DNA of 64,000 nt from Semisulcospira habei. Taxonomy: Eukaryota; Mollusca; Gastropoda; Semisulcospiridae. Made by a program: the position numbers and the translations under genes. This document shows positions 20,604 to 30,995 of the stretch, one piece after another. The notes under the pieces were generated by a model. The model was not told where the DNA came from and ran no database searches. It worked only from the letters and a program-made list of their open reading frames with translations. How positions within the stretch are numbered: the first letter of the stretch is position 1; each line of letters starts with the position of its first letter. The stretch lies in the NCBI GenBank assembly GCA_036245525.1, contig BTPG01000005.1, positions 121,968,779 through 122,032,778 on the forward strand. The letters run 5' to 3'.

Positions 20604-20772
20604 GTGAAAGCTAGATTTTCAGTGTATTGCGATAAATCTCGCGCTTTTCACAAAAAATGGACTTACTGCTTTTGAAGACAATAAGTACATTTTTTGGTGA
20701 AAAGCAAGGTTTTTTCATTGTATTAAAATGAAAATCTCGCTTTTTACAAAAGATGCACTTTAATGTCTTTGG
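20604..20772. repeat. hpI imperfect palindromes
   Basis: GTGAAAGCTAGATTTTCAGT, CTCGCGCTTTTCACAAAAAA, then GGTGAAAAGCAAGG and AAATCTCGCTTTTTACAAAA: two linked copies of the hpI motif that is arrayed at 35541-36400. Confidence 0.55.
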
Positions 20773-20829
20773 CATCACAGGGCAGATCCGTAAAGACTCA
20801 TGAAGATCTGGGTCTCTCTTGCGAGACGG

Positions 20830-21150
20830 TCTCTGTCTGTTTACCACTGATCGATACATGGGTGCACAAGACTGGAGGCCTATCTGATGAAGGTTACGGT
20901 CACGGCGAGTGAGCAGGACACTCGAGACGCCAATTTCCATCGGAAGGCGGCCGTCCCAGGGTGTCGATCCACGTTTTGTGACATGGGTCTATAGAAATAC
21001 ATTGAGCAGGGTGCAGCTTTGTGATGGTCACTGGCGCGCGCCGCAAAATCAAACAACTCTTCGGTCCAGAAAGCGATTTTTAGCGTCTCTTTGAGCAAAG
21101 AGTTTTCCGGCCGAACGGCCAAATCATAACTGAGTTTTCAACGAAAAAAA
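20830..21150. other. No recognised feature
   Basis: No repeat or coding signal. The tail GTTTTCAACGAAAAAAAGCG next to the hpB element recurs at about 21610, so the edge is part of a local duplication. Confidence 0.4.
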
Positions 21151-21155
21151 GCGGA

Positions 21156-21376
21156 TTAACCCTTTTCATCCTGATACTCTATTGCCTGAAATAAAATTGA
21201 CTATGATAGTTCAAGGGTGGTGCCAGAATAGCTTGGCGCCTCAGGCGCCAAGCTATTCTGGCACCACCCTTGAACTAACATGGTTTTTCTATCTCCTAAT
21301 ATGTAATGTAGCCTTCACAGGACAATAAGCGATTAACCAAAAATTATGAATTCAGCCTCAGGATGTAATGGGTTAA
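21156..21376. mobile_element. hpB-variant element, complete
   Basis: Ends TTAACCCTTTTCATCCTGA and TCAGGATGTAATGGGTTAA. The palindrome has arms TGATAGTTCAAGGGTGGTGC and a centre of GGCGCC-TCA-GGCGCC. The palindrome is close to perfect. Confidence 0.8.
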
Positions 21377-21499
21377 TACCCGGGACAAACATGCCATACC
21401 GGGCTTTAATCTGCTGTTTTTGTCGAAACTCGTGCAAATTCGACCTACTTCTGAATATCATCTGTAAGCTCAATAGTTCAACGGCTGTTAGCTTACAAC

Positions 21500-22205
21500 C
21501 AGAGACACTAACACAAGTGTCTAACAATAAGCGATTGGTCTTTGAAAGGACGTGCTGGATGAATGGGCGTCGATGGATCCAATGTGACTGACAGATCGTA
21601 ACTGCACAGGTTTCAACGATAAAAAAGCGGATTAACCCTTTCCATCATGTTACACTATTGCCTGAAATAAAATTGACTATGATAGTTCAAGGGTGGTGCC
21701 AGAATATCTGCGTTTAAGACGGTATGTGTGACGGTAAAGCTCACCATTCATTCATTCATTCATTCATTCATTCATTCATTCATTCATTCATTCATTCAAT
21801 AATTCATCTAACTGTTTGTCTATCCAGCGCTGAGTAATTCCCCTTGGTGCGTGTACATTTCTACCAGCGCTAGCCTCACCTATCTGGTTTGTGAGCATTC
21901 ATTCATTCATTCATTCATTCATTCATTCAACCACAGAGATACTAACACTCTACAAGTACTACAAGTGTCTAACAATAAGCAATAGGTAGCTGAATGGACG
22001 TGGTGGATGAATGGGCGCCGATGGACACAATGTGACTGACAGATAGGTCGTCTGGTGCGCTGGTAGATGGACGGTTTAATCGTTGCATGGATCGAAGGTG
22101 ACTGACTGACTGACTGACTGACTGACTGACTAAATGAATGAATGAATGAATGAATGAATGGTCAGCCTTACCGTCACACATACCGTCGCAAACGCAGATA
22201 CCTGA
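21500..22205. repeat. Local duplications and (CATT)n/(GACT)n arrays
   Basis: GTGTCTAACAATAAGC plus GAATGGGCG(T/C)CGATGGA occurs at about 21515-21600 and 21965-22050 in direct orientation. GACGGTATGTGTGACGGTAA at about 21719 is inverted at about 22170-22195. (CATT)n at 21747-21798 and 21895-21928 and (GACT)n(GAAT)n at 22098-22160 fill the gaps. No coding content. Confidence 0.7.
21632..21706. mobile_element. hpB left half
   Basis: TTAACCCTTTCCATCATG to GTTCAAGGGTGGTGCCAG, stopping at the middle of the left arm. It shares its left flank with 21156, so it is a truncated duplicate of that locus. Confidence 0.65.
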
Positions 22206-22531
22206 ATTGCTAGTAATAGTACGAACAATCTTAGTTGTATCGCTGAACTCAAGCAACTGTCCTCGTCCCCCAAAATAAAGAAGTCAGGTATAAACTGATG
22301 CCAGAGTTGCAGTGTGCAAATACCAGTGACTACAGCAGCTGGGGAGGAGTTGGATAGCATCGATTTACCCCACCACGCAAAGGAACACGACAATCGCTTT
22401 ACAGCAACTTCCGTGCCCGAGCTCATGTACTGATCGTTCATCTTACGTGGTGAGATCTAGCGTGACGTGAAAACAACAATTAACTTCCCCATTGCGCAAT
22501 GCAAACAAGTAGACGAAATCAACGACCTCGT

Positions 22532-22597
22532 GCAAGAGGTATAGATCTTCACGAGCCCTTGCGGATGCCAGGGCTCATGAGGATCTATGCCTCTTGC
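22532..22597. repeat. hpA solo hairpin
   Basis: AAGAGGTATAGATCTTCACG pairs with CATGAGGATCTATGCCTCTT. No terminal repeats are visible. Confidence 0.65.
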
Positions 22598-22754
22598 AGT
22601 GGCAATAGTTTTCATTAAGGAATGTTCGCCACTCTGCTCATGCCCCTGTGATGTTATTGTCACAGATCAATATGCAACAAAAACATGTTACGTTATTCTT
22701 CAGTCTCTTTACGCCAGACTGCGTTGTCGTGTTCAACATTATTACGGCAATCAC

Positions 22755-22970
22755 AAGACTACCCCCCCCCCTCCCAGCGCGCTCGCATCCAACCCCCAGC
22801 CTTATTATCCCCCCCCCACACCTCCACCACCATCTTTCCAATTTTTGTCAGAGTTCAATGAACCACGAGAATGCATCCCCCCCCTACCCCCGGCCCTCCC
22901 ACCATCCCCTCCCCCCGGCCCTCCCACCATCCCCCCCCCCCCCACTCCCGGGATCCCCAAGCGCGGCACA
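22755..22970. repeat. C-rich low-complexity region
   Basis: Repeated poly-C blocks of 7-11 bases separated by CTCCCACCAT and similar. The Pro-rich and Gly-rich frames across it are not genes. Confidence 0.85.
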
Positions 22971-23135
22971 CATCCAGCCCATGAACTTCTACCCTTTTCT
23001 CTGAGATACATGTATCTTTGCTCTCTCGCCGCGCGACAATATGCTGAGCAAACATAAAACCTTTTCAAAGTTCCCTGCCAAATCAAAGGTTTGAATTACA
23101 AATTGATCAGATCGACGTTTCTTTTTAGGACGACC

Positions 23136-23340
23136 TTGACCACTTTACTGCCAGTGGACGCACATTGTGATTGTAGAATGCAACTGTAATTGTAAATTTA
23201 CTGTCAAACGATCCCCAGGCGTCCAAGGAACAACGGACGCAAAGTGGTTTCAGCAAGCAAGAGTGCGGGGGCTCATGAGGATCTATGCCTCTTGTATTTT
23301 GGTGGTGCTCAATAATGTTTCTCGACAATGAACGGGTTAG
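23136..23340. mobile_element. hpA element, half hairpin
   Basis: Left end TTGACCACTTTACTGCCAG and right end ACAATGAACGGGTTAG. Only the right arm of the palindrome (GGGGGCTCATGAGGATCTAT) remains after CAGCAAGCAAGAG. Confidence 0.6.
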
Positions 23341-23600
23341 CGGTGGGTGCATGACGCAATCGCGTCTCACGTTCGTGTTTTCTTATGATTAGGCACTCCA
23401 GCGATGAACATCGTCCACCTGCCAGAGACACAGATCCCGATGTGCAGAGGCACAGACTCTGATGACATATCACACCCTCTTTACTTCCCCCCCCCCTCTC
23501 CGCTCCCCCCTCCCATCCCATTCGGTCTTAGGAACCCTGACCTAAATCAAGCCAGCAAAAGGCCCAGACTTGCCGCTTATCACAATTGTGAAATGGGACG

Positions 23601-23650
23601 TTAACTCATTATACCGCGTATCCGGAAGCGGCACGTCTCGAATGAGTTAA
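23601..23650. mobile_element. hpO palindrome, short copy
   Basis: TTAACTCATTATACCGCG, TATCCGGAAGCGG and TCGAATGAGTTAA: a 50-bp TTAA-bounded unit with inverted ends. The fuller copy at 32943-33393 shows the longer arms. Confidence 0.6.
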
Positions 23651-23788
23651 CAAGAATTAGGTTAGGTGATGCGCAGATTATCATAAGCTCAGTAATGCCA
23701 CAGATGCTGACGGCCCCTCCCAGCCTCCCCCCTTATCACCCTCACTCATCCCTTTCAGCCTACGGATCACTGGCCAAGGCCAGTGAAG

Positions 23789-23858
23789 CCAGCAAGAAAC
23801 GCAGATTCCCAGGAGCCCCTGCATTTGCGGAAGCTCACCGGGATCTATGCATCTTTTC
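23789..23858. repeat. hpA hairpin, degraded
   Basis: GCAGATTCCCAGGAGCCCCT pairs with GGAAGCTCACCGGGATCTAT. Some arm changes are paired (CCCAGG with CCGGG in part). Confidence 0.5.
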
Positions 23859-23937
23859 AGATATATATGGCGTTCATCAGTGATGCAAGTGTCAGTTAAC
23901 TTAGATTAACGTGCAGAATCCCAGATAATCACGAATC

Positions 23938-24038
23938 TAACCATTTAGTTGGGTGTCGCCGGTAGCGGTTTTAGTCACGATGCTTCCTGCAGGAATCATC
24001 GCGACTAAAACCGCTACCGACACCTAAAAAGGGTTAAA
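23938..24038. mobile_element. hpE element
   Basis: GGTAGCGGTTTTAGTCACGA pairs with TCGCGACTAAAACCGCTACC. The right end is AAAAAGGGTTAA and the left is worn (CTAACCATTTAG). The T-to-A change in TTTTAGTC is matched by an A-to-T change in the other arm. Confidence 0.75.
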
Positions 24039-24091
24039 TCACTGTCGGAACCCCGACGCGCAACGTGCACGCGTCTCTATCCCGACTCTGC

Positions 24092-24186
24092 CACATGCAC
24101 GTGATGATCGTTGCGGAATCGATCATCATCTCGGTGCTATGTGTTGAAGAGACGCTCGACTGCGCAACTATCGTCCCATGCCTGTG
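24092..24186. mobile_element. hpK hAT-like palindrome with 8-bp target duplication
   Basis: Starts CACATGCACGTGATGATCG and ends CGTCCCATGCCTGTG. It is flanked by GACTCTGC (24084-24091) and GATTCTGC (24187-24194), seven of eight bases alike. The intact copy at 34685-34798 fixes the ends. Inner arms are degraded. Confidence 0.65.
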
Positions 24187-24364
24187 GATTCTGCATTCAA
24201 TAACAGCGCACCCCACCCGTTTGCAACAACACCGCACTTACTCAGGCTTTTGTCCCCCCCCCCCCCCTCCTCAACGAAAACCACTGGAAGGAAATGAGGC
24301 CATGTCGTGTGGCTCGATCTGCCAGTCCTCTTAGTGAAGCCGCCCGAAATTCATGTCTATGTGC

Positions 24365-24430
24365 ATGAGGTGTAGATTGTCATGAACTCTTGCGACAGCA
24401 AGGGTTCATGAGAATCCACAACTTTTACTA
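24365..24430. repeat. hpA hairpin, altered
   Basis: GAGGTGTAGATTGTCATGAA pairs with TTCATGAGAATCCACAACTT and the apex CTCTTGCGACAGCAAGGG. The apex differs from the usual C/G run but still pairs. Confidence 0.55.
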
Positions 24431-24614
24431 GCGAGGTCAGCCACCTAACCTCCTCAGATGGAGGATCTCATCTAGGCTTCAAGTGATGGAGAAACAAATA
24501 GAAAGCAGCTCAGGAAAAGATAGACAAAAAAAAACCTCTGAAATAAAATACACCGAGCTGCAACATACGGTCGCCCGATCTGCACAAGAAAGAAGAAATA
24601 AGACAAGTTTTCTT

Positions 24615-24707
24615 ATTAAGCCTTTGGCTGTCGTTAGAGGTTTTTGTCGCGATGATTCCTGCCGGAATCATCGCGACAAACACCGCTAACGACAGCCAAA
24701 GGGTTAA
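24615..24707. mobile_element. hpE element, complete
   Basis: Starts TTAAGCCTTTGGCTGTCG and ends CGACAGCCAAAGGGTTAA. The whole 93 bp is one palindrome (GATGATTCCTGC over GCCGGAATCATC at the apex). TTAA at both ends marks a TTAA-target element that is all hairpin. Confidence 0.8.
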
Positions 24708-24917
24708 TTCTAACAATCGTGTAAGAGCCTCGATACCTTAGCAGTCTAGTTCATCGAAAGGAAGCTTGAAAAAAAAAATGAAACTCTTGTTAAAATATTA
24801 AAAAAAATAAAAGAGCCAAGGAGCTGGAGAACAACAATCCAGGGATCGCTTTCTCTGTCGCTTTTTTGTCAACACTTGATCCGCAGAGCAGTAGGGCAAG
24901 ATGGCATGCGCGCGCGC

Positions 24918-25041
<124 letters not shown>

Positions 25042-25054
25042 CAGGAAGCTGAAT

Positions 25055-25406
25055 GTGAACCCCTCTGTCCTTCAAACTTTTTACTGCTCTTTTATTTATT
25101 GAGTCTGTCATCACTTTCGGTTCTGTGTGCTGGTATGGAGGTCTGAGTGTGAAGAACAAGAACACCCTGGCACGAATGGTAAACATCTGCAGCAAAGTGA
25201 CTGGCAGTAAGCAAAACAGTGTGGAGTCCCTGTATGAACAGCGTGTGGTGAGAAAGGGTAGGCGGATAGCTTCAGACAGATCCCATGTCCTTGCCCACCT
25301 CTATGAACTCCTCCCCTCTGGTCGCAGACTCCGCACGCACAAAGCTAGAACACTTAGACTACAGCACAGTTTCATCCCCAAATCCATCACTCTAAGCAAT
25401 CTGTAG
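25055..25406 (+). pseudogene. L2-like LINE, RT C-terminus fragment
   Basis: The open frame reads LFIESVITFGSVCWYGG, then NKNTLARMVNICSKVTG, SLYEQRVVRKG, LLPSGRRLRTHKARTLR and HSFIPKSI before a TAG. This is the characteristic C-terminal block of L2/Maui-type reverse transcriptases. The RT core and endonuclease are absent, as in a 5'-truncated insertion. It begins right after the (CA)n tract. Confidence 0.8.
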
Positions 25407-25975
25407 GTACATCCACGCATACCCAAACCTAACTCCTCCCCCTATCCCCCTTTACCTGTGCAATCAGTAGGAATGGAGCTTGTTGATTTTAGAGAAGTGA
25501 TTATATTGCGTTTCATTTGGTGGTGAACATGAACATACTGGGATTGTTGTTACTGAGTGTTTACCCACTAATTATTTTACTATGGTAGACTTTAATTATG
25601 CAGTTTGTGTAATAATGTGTAATAATGTACTGAGATGTTTGTATAATAAGTAGTGAGGGTTAGGACTAGGTTGAAACACGCGTATTATGTATGCATATGT
25701 AGAGGTGGGTGTGAATGTATAAGTGCCGCTCAGTTCAGTCCATAAAAGATGTTTGTGTGAGATGTGTAAGAGTTATGTGTAAAGATTTTGTAGTGTTTAC
25801 TTTATATCCATTTGGAATTTGTAGCTGTGCAAGTGCAGGGAGAAAATGTTCATAATTATGCTATAATGTTTTTATGTCTTGTTTGTACTATTTGTTACTG
25901 ATAAATGTACCACAAGCGAATTTCTCTTTTCGAGATAATAAAGTACTCTTATTCTTATTCTTCTTATATATATAT
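25407..25975 (+). other. 3' UTR of the L2-like LINE
   Basis: Non-coding A-T rich tail ending ATAATAAAGTACTC followed by TTATTCTTATTCTTC. AATAAA plus a short terminal tandem repeat is the expected end of an L2-type element. Confidence 0.6.
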
Positions 25976-25979
25976 ACAG

Positions 25980-26615
25980 GTCCACCCCGCCCTCCACGAG
26001 TCGCCTGCTGCCTTGCAGGCCTGGCCACTTGGCTGCGGAAAGGCTAAGGGAGGAAACCCCTGACATCAAAGCCCCCGTGTCTCCGGGGAAGGCTTTTGAG
26101 CCAGAGACTAGGACAAGGACAGTCTGATATAAAACCTACGACCCGAGGACCTCGATGCCATCGTCCCAGCTTGCTAGGCCATGGCAGATGAACCAAGGGT
26201 TTAAAGGGTGGGGCCAGTACTGCGCACACTGCACTCCACCAAAAAGCTCCACCGCGCAGGCTCTAGGAAACGTCCACAGACCATGACACTGACCATTCTA
26301 AGTCCTGTAGCGACGGGTGAGGGGCGAAACGGCAGGTGAAAGATGTCACTGGAAGCCGCAGTCTCAAACCTGCATGCAGGCGGTTCAGGATATTGGTCGC
26401 CTGATGTTGACCTGGGGATGACAACATCATTCGGCACACCCTGAACGACCAAGCAGCCTTCTCTAGGGACAGCACTGCTTGCTCCACACGGAGAGGGGCC
26501 TAGAAAAGGTGGCCTAACCAAAGCTCGTCCCCTCGCAACCCCAGTTGGCTAGCCGCGGTCAACGGGCATCTTCTCCTGCGGTCAAAAAACAAGAAAGAAT
26601 AACGGATCCACTCTC
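25980..26615 (+). promoter_or_regulatory. 5' UTR of the RTE-like LINE
   Basis: Precedes the endonuclease ORF. About 290 bp of it (GCCTTGCAGGCCTGGCC to CTCCACCGCGCAGGC) recur at 56534-56800, where a tRNA-like head is attached. Here the head is missing, so this copy is probably 5'-truncated. I infer that it carries the element promoter. Confidence 0.55.
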
Positions 26616-27353
26616 ATGACGACCACGACCGGACTCAACGTAGCATGCTGGAACGTCCGAACCATGCTCGACAAAGCAGACAGCGGACGCCCTGAACGTC
26701 GCTCCGCCCTCATTGCCCATGAATTGCGGAGGTTAAACATCGACATCGCCGCGCTCAGCGAAGTACGCCTTCCGGACGAAGGCAGCCTCCAAGAACTTGG
26801 TGCTGGGTATACCCTCTACTGGTCAGGCAGGCCTGCATCAGAAAGACGGCTCTCAGGCGTGGGTTTCATGGTCAAGACATCCATTGCGACTAAGCTGGAA
26901 AACCTACCAACGGGCCACTCAGACCGCATCATGTCCATGCGCCTCCCACTGAGACACCAGCAACACGTCACCCTTCTCAGTGTGTACTCCCCAACCCTCC
27001 TGGCAGAGCCTGCTGAAAAGGACAAGTTTTACACTGACCTGCGCAGCCTCCTACAGAGTACCCCTGCAGACGACAAAGTCATCATCCTTGGCGACTTCAA
27101 CGCCAGAGTGGGCCAGGACTCTGAAGCCTGGAAAGGAGTCCTCGGCAAGCATGGCGTGGGGAACTGCAATGACAATGGCCGCCTACTGTTGGAGTTCTGT
27201 GCGGAGCAGCAACTGGTCATCACCAACACTACTTTTCAGCAAAAGGACAGTCGAAAGACCACCTGGATGCATCCTCGCTCCAAACACTGGCACCTTATCG
27301 ACTATGTCCTAGTCGTCAGAGGGACCGCAGTGACGTCCTCCTCACCAGAGTGA
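26616..27353 (+). CDS. RTE/BovB-like LINE, endonuclease part (frame-broken)
   Basis: 245 codons of an apurinic/apyrimidinic-type (EEP) endonuclease, which nicks target DNA for target-primed reverse transcription. Visible motifs are CWNVRTM near residue 10 (the Asn motif), LSEVRLPDEG near 48 (catalytic Glu), ILGDFNARVG near 158 and TTWMHPRSKHWHLIDYVL near 214. The start follows directly on the non-coding leader. The conserved downstream TDH motif lies in the next frame (27350 onward), so a 1-bp indel near 27315 ends this frame early. It is part of one ORF with the next two entries. Family is best described as RTE/BovB-like; a related clade is possible. Confidence 0.75.
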   Translation: MTTTTGLNVACWNVRTMLDKADSGRPERRSALIAHELRRLNIDIAALSEVRLPDEGSLQELGAGYTLYWSGRPASERRLSGVGFMVKTSIATKLENLPTGHSDRIMSMRLPLRHQQHVTLLSVYSPTLLAEPAEKDKFYTDLRSLLQSTPADDKVIILGDFNARVGQDSEAWKGVLGKHGVGNCNDNGRLLLEFCAEQQLVITNTTFQQKDSRKTTWMHPRSKHWHLIDYVLVVRGTAVTSSSPE

Positions 27354-28885
27354 TGCCCAGCGCAGAGTGCCACACTGACCACCGCCTTGTCCGCTGCAAA
27401 CTCAGGCTCCACTTCAAGCCAAAACCCAAGAAATGGGGGCCCCCCAAGAAAAAGCTTGATGTTGCCAGCCTTCAGCGTGACGATGTGAAAGCTGCCTTTC
27501 AGACAGATTTACAGCGCAGGCTCAAAGACACAGCGGACCCAGTAGACTCCTCCCCTGAAACACTTTGGGAACAACTGAAAACTGCTATTTCAAAATCCTC
27601 TGCAGAAGTCTTGGGTTTCGCCAGAAAGAAGAACAAAGACTGGTTTGACGAAAACGATGTAGAGATCCAGGAACACCTAGCAAAAAAAAAAAGAGCCGCC
27701 CATCAGGCCCACCTAGCCCAGCCTTCCTGCCCTGTGAAGAAGTCTGCCTTCCGCCTCGTCTGCAGCAGTCTCCAGCGCAAGCTCAGAGATCTCCAGAATG
27801 AGTGGTGGACCAGACTTGCACAGAGGACCCAGCTTTGCGCTGACAATGGTGACTACAGGGGCTTCTACGAAGCACTGAAAGCAGTGTATGGCCCCAGGCA
27901 CCTGGTACAAAGTCCCCTGCGAAGCGCGAATGGCCAGGCACTCCTCACAGATAATGCCTCCATCTTGAATCGCTGGTCGGAATACTTTCAGAGCCTCTTC
28001 AGCGCTGAGCGCACTGTTCAAGAAGCAGTCGTCCTACAAATCCCACACCTCCCAGTAAAGTTTGAATTGGACGAACCGCCCACCGCTGAAGAGACCCTCA
28101 CAGCCATCCACCAGCTCAAGAGTGGCAAAGCAGCAGGCATTGATGGAATACCGCCAGAGATCTGGAAACATGGAGGCACAGCACTGCACAACAAGCTCCA
28201 TGACCTCTTTCTCTGCTGCTGGGAGGAAGGAACACTACCAAAAGATCTCCGTGATGCAGTCGTTATCACCCTGTACAAGAACAAAGGCGAGAAGTCTGAC
28301 TGTTCCAACTATCGGGGAATTACCCTGCTGTCCATTGCTGGGAAAATCCTTGCAAGGCTGCTCCTGAATCGGCTGGTACCTGCCATCGCTGAAGACCAAC
28401 TCCCAGAGGGCCAGTGTGGCTTCAGAGCAAACAGGAGCACCACCGATATGGTCTTTGTGCTGAGACAGCTACAGGAGAAGTGCCGCGAGCAGAACAAAGG
28501 GCTGTACGTAACATTTGTCGACCTAACAAAAGCGTTCGACACTGTGAGCAGGCAAGGCACGTGGGAGATCCTGGAGCGACTTGGCTGTCCCCCAAAGTTC
28601 CTCAACATGATTGTCCAGCTACACGAGGACCAGCAAGGCCAGGTCAGACTCAACAATGACCTCTCAGAACCATTCCCTATTCTCAACGGCGTAAAGCAGG
28701 GCTGCGTGCTGGCACCGACCCTCTTCACCATCTTTTTTAGCATGATGTTGAAGCAGGCCACAGTGGACCTCGATGATGACGATGCAGTGTACATCAGGTA
28801 TCGTCTCGATGGCAGCCTGTTCAACCTCAGACGACTGCAGGACCACACGAAAACCCTAGACCAACTGATTCGTGCTTTTTGCTGA
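27350..28885 (+). CDS. RTE/BovB-like LINE, end of endonuclease and RT core
   Basis: 511 codons. The endonuclease finishes with CHTDHRLVRCKL (catalytic His) near residue 10. A basic linker follows, and then the RT domain: GKAAGIDGIPPEIWK near 262, NYRGITLLS near 322, FVDLTKAFDTVSR near 390 (first catalytic Asp) and GVKQGCVLAPTLF near 446. The frame is lost at about 28870, just before the second catalytic Asp pair, which is in the following frame. So the polymerase is dead as it stands. GC-rich codon use is unlike the A-T rich surroundings. Confidence 0.8.
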   Translation: MMPSAECHTDHRLVRCKLRLHFKPKPKKWGPPKKKLDVASLQRDDVKAAFQTDLQRRLKDTADPVDSSPETLWEQLKTAISKSSAEVLGFARKKNKDWFDENDVEIQEHLAKKKRAAHQAHLAQPSCPVKKSAFRLVCSSLQRKLRDLQNEWWTRLAQRTQLCADNGDYRGFYEALKAVYGPRHLVQSPLRSANGQALLTDNASILNRWSEYFQSLFSAERTVQEAVVLQIPHLPVKFELDEPPTAEETLTAIHQLKSGKAAGIDGIPPEIWKHGGTALHNKLHDLFLCCWEEGTLPKDLRDAVVITLYKNKGEKSDCSNYRGITLLSIAGKILARLLLNRLVPAIAEDQLPEGQCGFRANRSTTDMVFVLRQLQEKCREQNKGLYVTFVDLTKAFDTVSRQGTWEILERLGCPPKFLNMIVQLHEDQQGQVRLNNDLSEPFPILNGVKQGCVLAPTLFTIFFSMMLKQATVDLDDDDAVYIRYRLDGSLFNLRRLQDHTKTLDQLIRAFC

Positions 28886-29840
28886 TGATGCTGCCCTCGT
28901 TGCACACACAGAGAGAGCCCTGCAGCGCATCACGTCTTGCTTCGCAGATGCTGCCCAGCTCTTTGGACTCGAGGTCAGTCTGAAAAAGACAGAAGTCCTC
29001 CATCAGCCGGCACCCAAGACAGTGTATCGCCCTCCTCACATCACCATTGGCGAGTCTGAACTAAAGTCAGTGCACCAGTTTACTTACCTTGGCTGCATTA
29101 TCACGTCGGACGCCAAGCTGGACAAGGAGCTTGACAGCAGGCTGGCAAAAGCGAACAGCGCTTTCGGGCGACTTTTCAAGCGGGTGTGGCACAATCAACA
29201 GCTGAAAACAGGCACCAAGATCAGCGTGTACAGAGCTGTGGTCCTCACCACCCTTCTGTATGGTTCCGAGTCCTGGGCCCTCTACCGCAGCCAACTACGA
29301 CTCCTCGAACGCTTCCACCAGCGCTGCCTGCGTACCATCCTGGGCATTCACTGGAGTGACTATGTCACCAACGTCGAGGTCCTTGAACAGGCTGAAACTG
29401 TGAGCATCGAGGCTTTGCTGCTGCGGACACAGCTCCGCTGGGCGGGGCATGTCTCCAGGATGGAGGATCATCGCCTACCAAAGATCACCCTGTTCGGCGA
29501 GCTTGCTACTGGACACCGTGACAGAGGGGCACCAAAGAAGAGATACAAAGACTGTCTCAAGAAGTCACTTAGTGCCTGCCAAATCGACCACCACCAGTGG
29601 TCTTCGCTTGCTGCGGACCGTGACACCTGGCGCTCCACCATTTACAAGGCAGCTGTCTCCTTTGAGGACTCTCACAGAGCTAGCCTTAAGGACAAGCGGC
29701 TCAGGAGAAAAAACAGAGATGCCGCAGCTCAGAACCCTGGCCATACCTTCCCCTGCAGCCACTGCGGTCGAACCTGCCTGTCTCGGATTGGCCTCCGCAG
29801 CCACGAACAAGCCTGCAGACGTCGTGGGCAACTCCTATAA
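28872..29840 (+). CDS. RTE/BovB-like LINE, RT catalytic site to C-terminal zinc finger
   Basis: 322 codons starting at the FADD catalytic motif (residues 3-6). RT thumb blocks follow: TYLGCIIT near 74, LLYGSESWALYRSQLRLLERFHQRCLR (shown as positions 108-134) and a basic region. At about 291-316 a C2H2-type finger, CSHCGRTCLSRIGLRSHEQAC, is split as CSHC at the front and H...C at the end, probably for nucleic-acid binding. Upstream context shows that a 1-bp shift at about 28870 separates it from the RT core. The 3' UTR is short (to about 29920) with TTCGTTCGCGAAGTCAAGCC after the stop. Confidence 0.8.
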   Translation: MLFADDAALVAHTERALQRITSCFADAAQLFGLEVSLKKTEVLHQPAPKTVYRPPHITIGESELKSVHQFTYLGCIITSDAKLDKELDSRLAKANSAFGRLFKRVWHNQQLKTGTKISVYRAVVLTTLLYGSESWALYRSQLRLLERFHQRCLRTILGIHWSDYVTNVEVLEQAETVSIEALLLRTQLRWAGHVSRMEDHRLPKITLFGELATGHRDRGAPKKRYKDCLKKSLSACQIDHHQWSSLAADRDTWRSTIYKAAVSFEDSHRASLKDKRLRRKNRDAAAQNPGHTFPCSHCGRTCLSRIGLRSHEQACRRRGQLL

Positions 29841-29920
29841 AATCTTCGTTCGCGAAGTCAAGCCAAGAAAGGTCCACCCATACATGCGCACGCACCCACA
29901 AACACACTTTGAACTGCTCA

Positions 29921-30163
29921 TTAAACCCTTCTCTGCCACTGGACGCATAGTTTGTTTCTCAAACCTGTTTTTTCGTTTAACGAGCAAACCCTACCCCCCC
30001 CCCACCCACCACCCCCCAAAAAAAAAAAAAAAAAAAAAAAAAGTTCATGATCCAAGGAACATGGCCACATGTTGGTCACAACAAGAGGCTGCGGGGGCTC
30101 ATGAGGATCTATGTCTCTTGCATTCGGGTTGTCTTCAAAGTTTCTATGTAGTGAAGGGTTTTA
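29921..30163. mobile_element. hpA element, half hairpin
   Basis: Left end TTAAACCCTTCTCTGCCACT; right end TGTAGTGAAGGGTTTTA. The hairpin has kept the right arm (GCGGGGGCTCATGAGGATCT) but lost the left. Poly-C and poly-A at 29994-30041 lie in the long arm. It abuts the end of the RTE-like LINE. Confidence 0.65.
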
Positions 30164-30361
30164 GAGTAACGTAGAGCTTTCCCTTTCAAGACGTCTTATT
30201 CTCGTAAACTAATAATTCAGGCACCCAAGACCCTAGGCAATGTTACAATGCAACTGTTAAAACAGTTACATAAATACTTCAAATTATTTGCCTGTTGTTA
30301 ACACGTTTTGTATTCATGATCGAAGCTGGACATATACGCGTACTCTGTCTGTCTCTGTCTC

Positions 30362-30364
<3 letters not shown>

Positions 30365-30447
<83 letters not shown>
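30365..30447. repeat. (CA)n microsatellite
   Basis: About 82 bp of CA. Confidence 0.95.
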
Positions 30448-30449
<2 letters not shown>

Positions 30450-30529
30450 ATTCACATCCCTCCTGGGACATCCTCCAGACGCGACTATCACTTGTCTCAG
30501 TCGGACCTTCGGAAGTACAGGCTTTGGGT

Positions 30530-30632
30530 GAGGACGAGCGGCAAAAAAGATGCGACATTTTTGGAATCATCGGAATCACTAAAGTGTTTCCGATGATTGC
30601 AAAAATGTCGCATTTGTTTGGCTCCTGAGTAT
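30530..30632. mobile_element. hpC hairpin element
   Basis: GATGCGACATTTTTGGAATC pairs with GATTGCAAAAATGTCGCAT; the apex is ACTAAAGT. The outer ends are worn (GAGGACGAGCGGC, GGCTCCTGAGTAT). Confidence 0.7.
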
Positions 30633-30703
30633 ATATAACAATTACAGCATTGCCATCTTTTGTTCATTAAAGTGAATAGAAGAGATCAATTTTGTACGTA
30701 GAT

Positions 30704-30808
30704 ATATTCTGACGAACGAAAGAAATGCGACATCATTCGAGTCATCGGAAACACGTCAGTGTTTCCGATGACTCGAATAATGTCGTATTTCTTTTGCTCG
30801 TCAGTATA
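30704..30808. mobile_element. hpC hairpin element, covariant
   Basis: CGACATCATTCGAGTCAT pairs with ATGACTCGAATAATGTCG. Compared with CATTTTTGGAATCAT in other copies, at least four pairs changed on both arms. Outer ends are TATTCTGACGAACG and GCTCGTCAGTATA. It lies only about 70 bp from the previous copy. Confidence 0.75.
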
Positions 30809-30995
30809 CATCGTGAAAACTCGTGTCTCGACCAAAGCCTGCTTATAGTAATGAGAGTCAGCGAACAGGAGAGATCTTTGCTATATATATTGATACACTT
30901 TGTGAAAACTCGTGTTTCGACCAGAGCCTGTTTTAGGAAGTGATCCCGCCAACAGGAACTGTCCGTTTACTTCCCAGGACAAATGACGTATACAA

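Noticed and set aside
22648..23057. A possible host exon with a Cys-rich start
   Set aside because: No splice-site support or homology that I can name; the frame is driven by C-rich sequence.
22587..23086. Pro-rich and Gly-rich frames on opposite strands
   Set aside because: They come from poly-C blocks; no conserved domain, and both strands are open for the same reason.
26201..28905. Several frames antisense to the RTE-like LINE
   Set aside because: They are shadows of the GC-rich LINE ORFs and hold no domain of their own.
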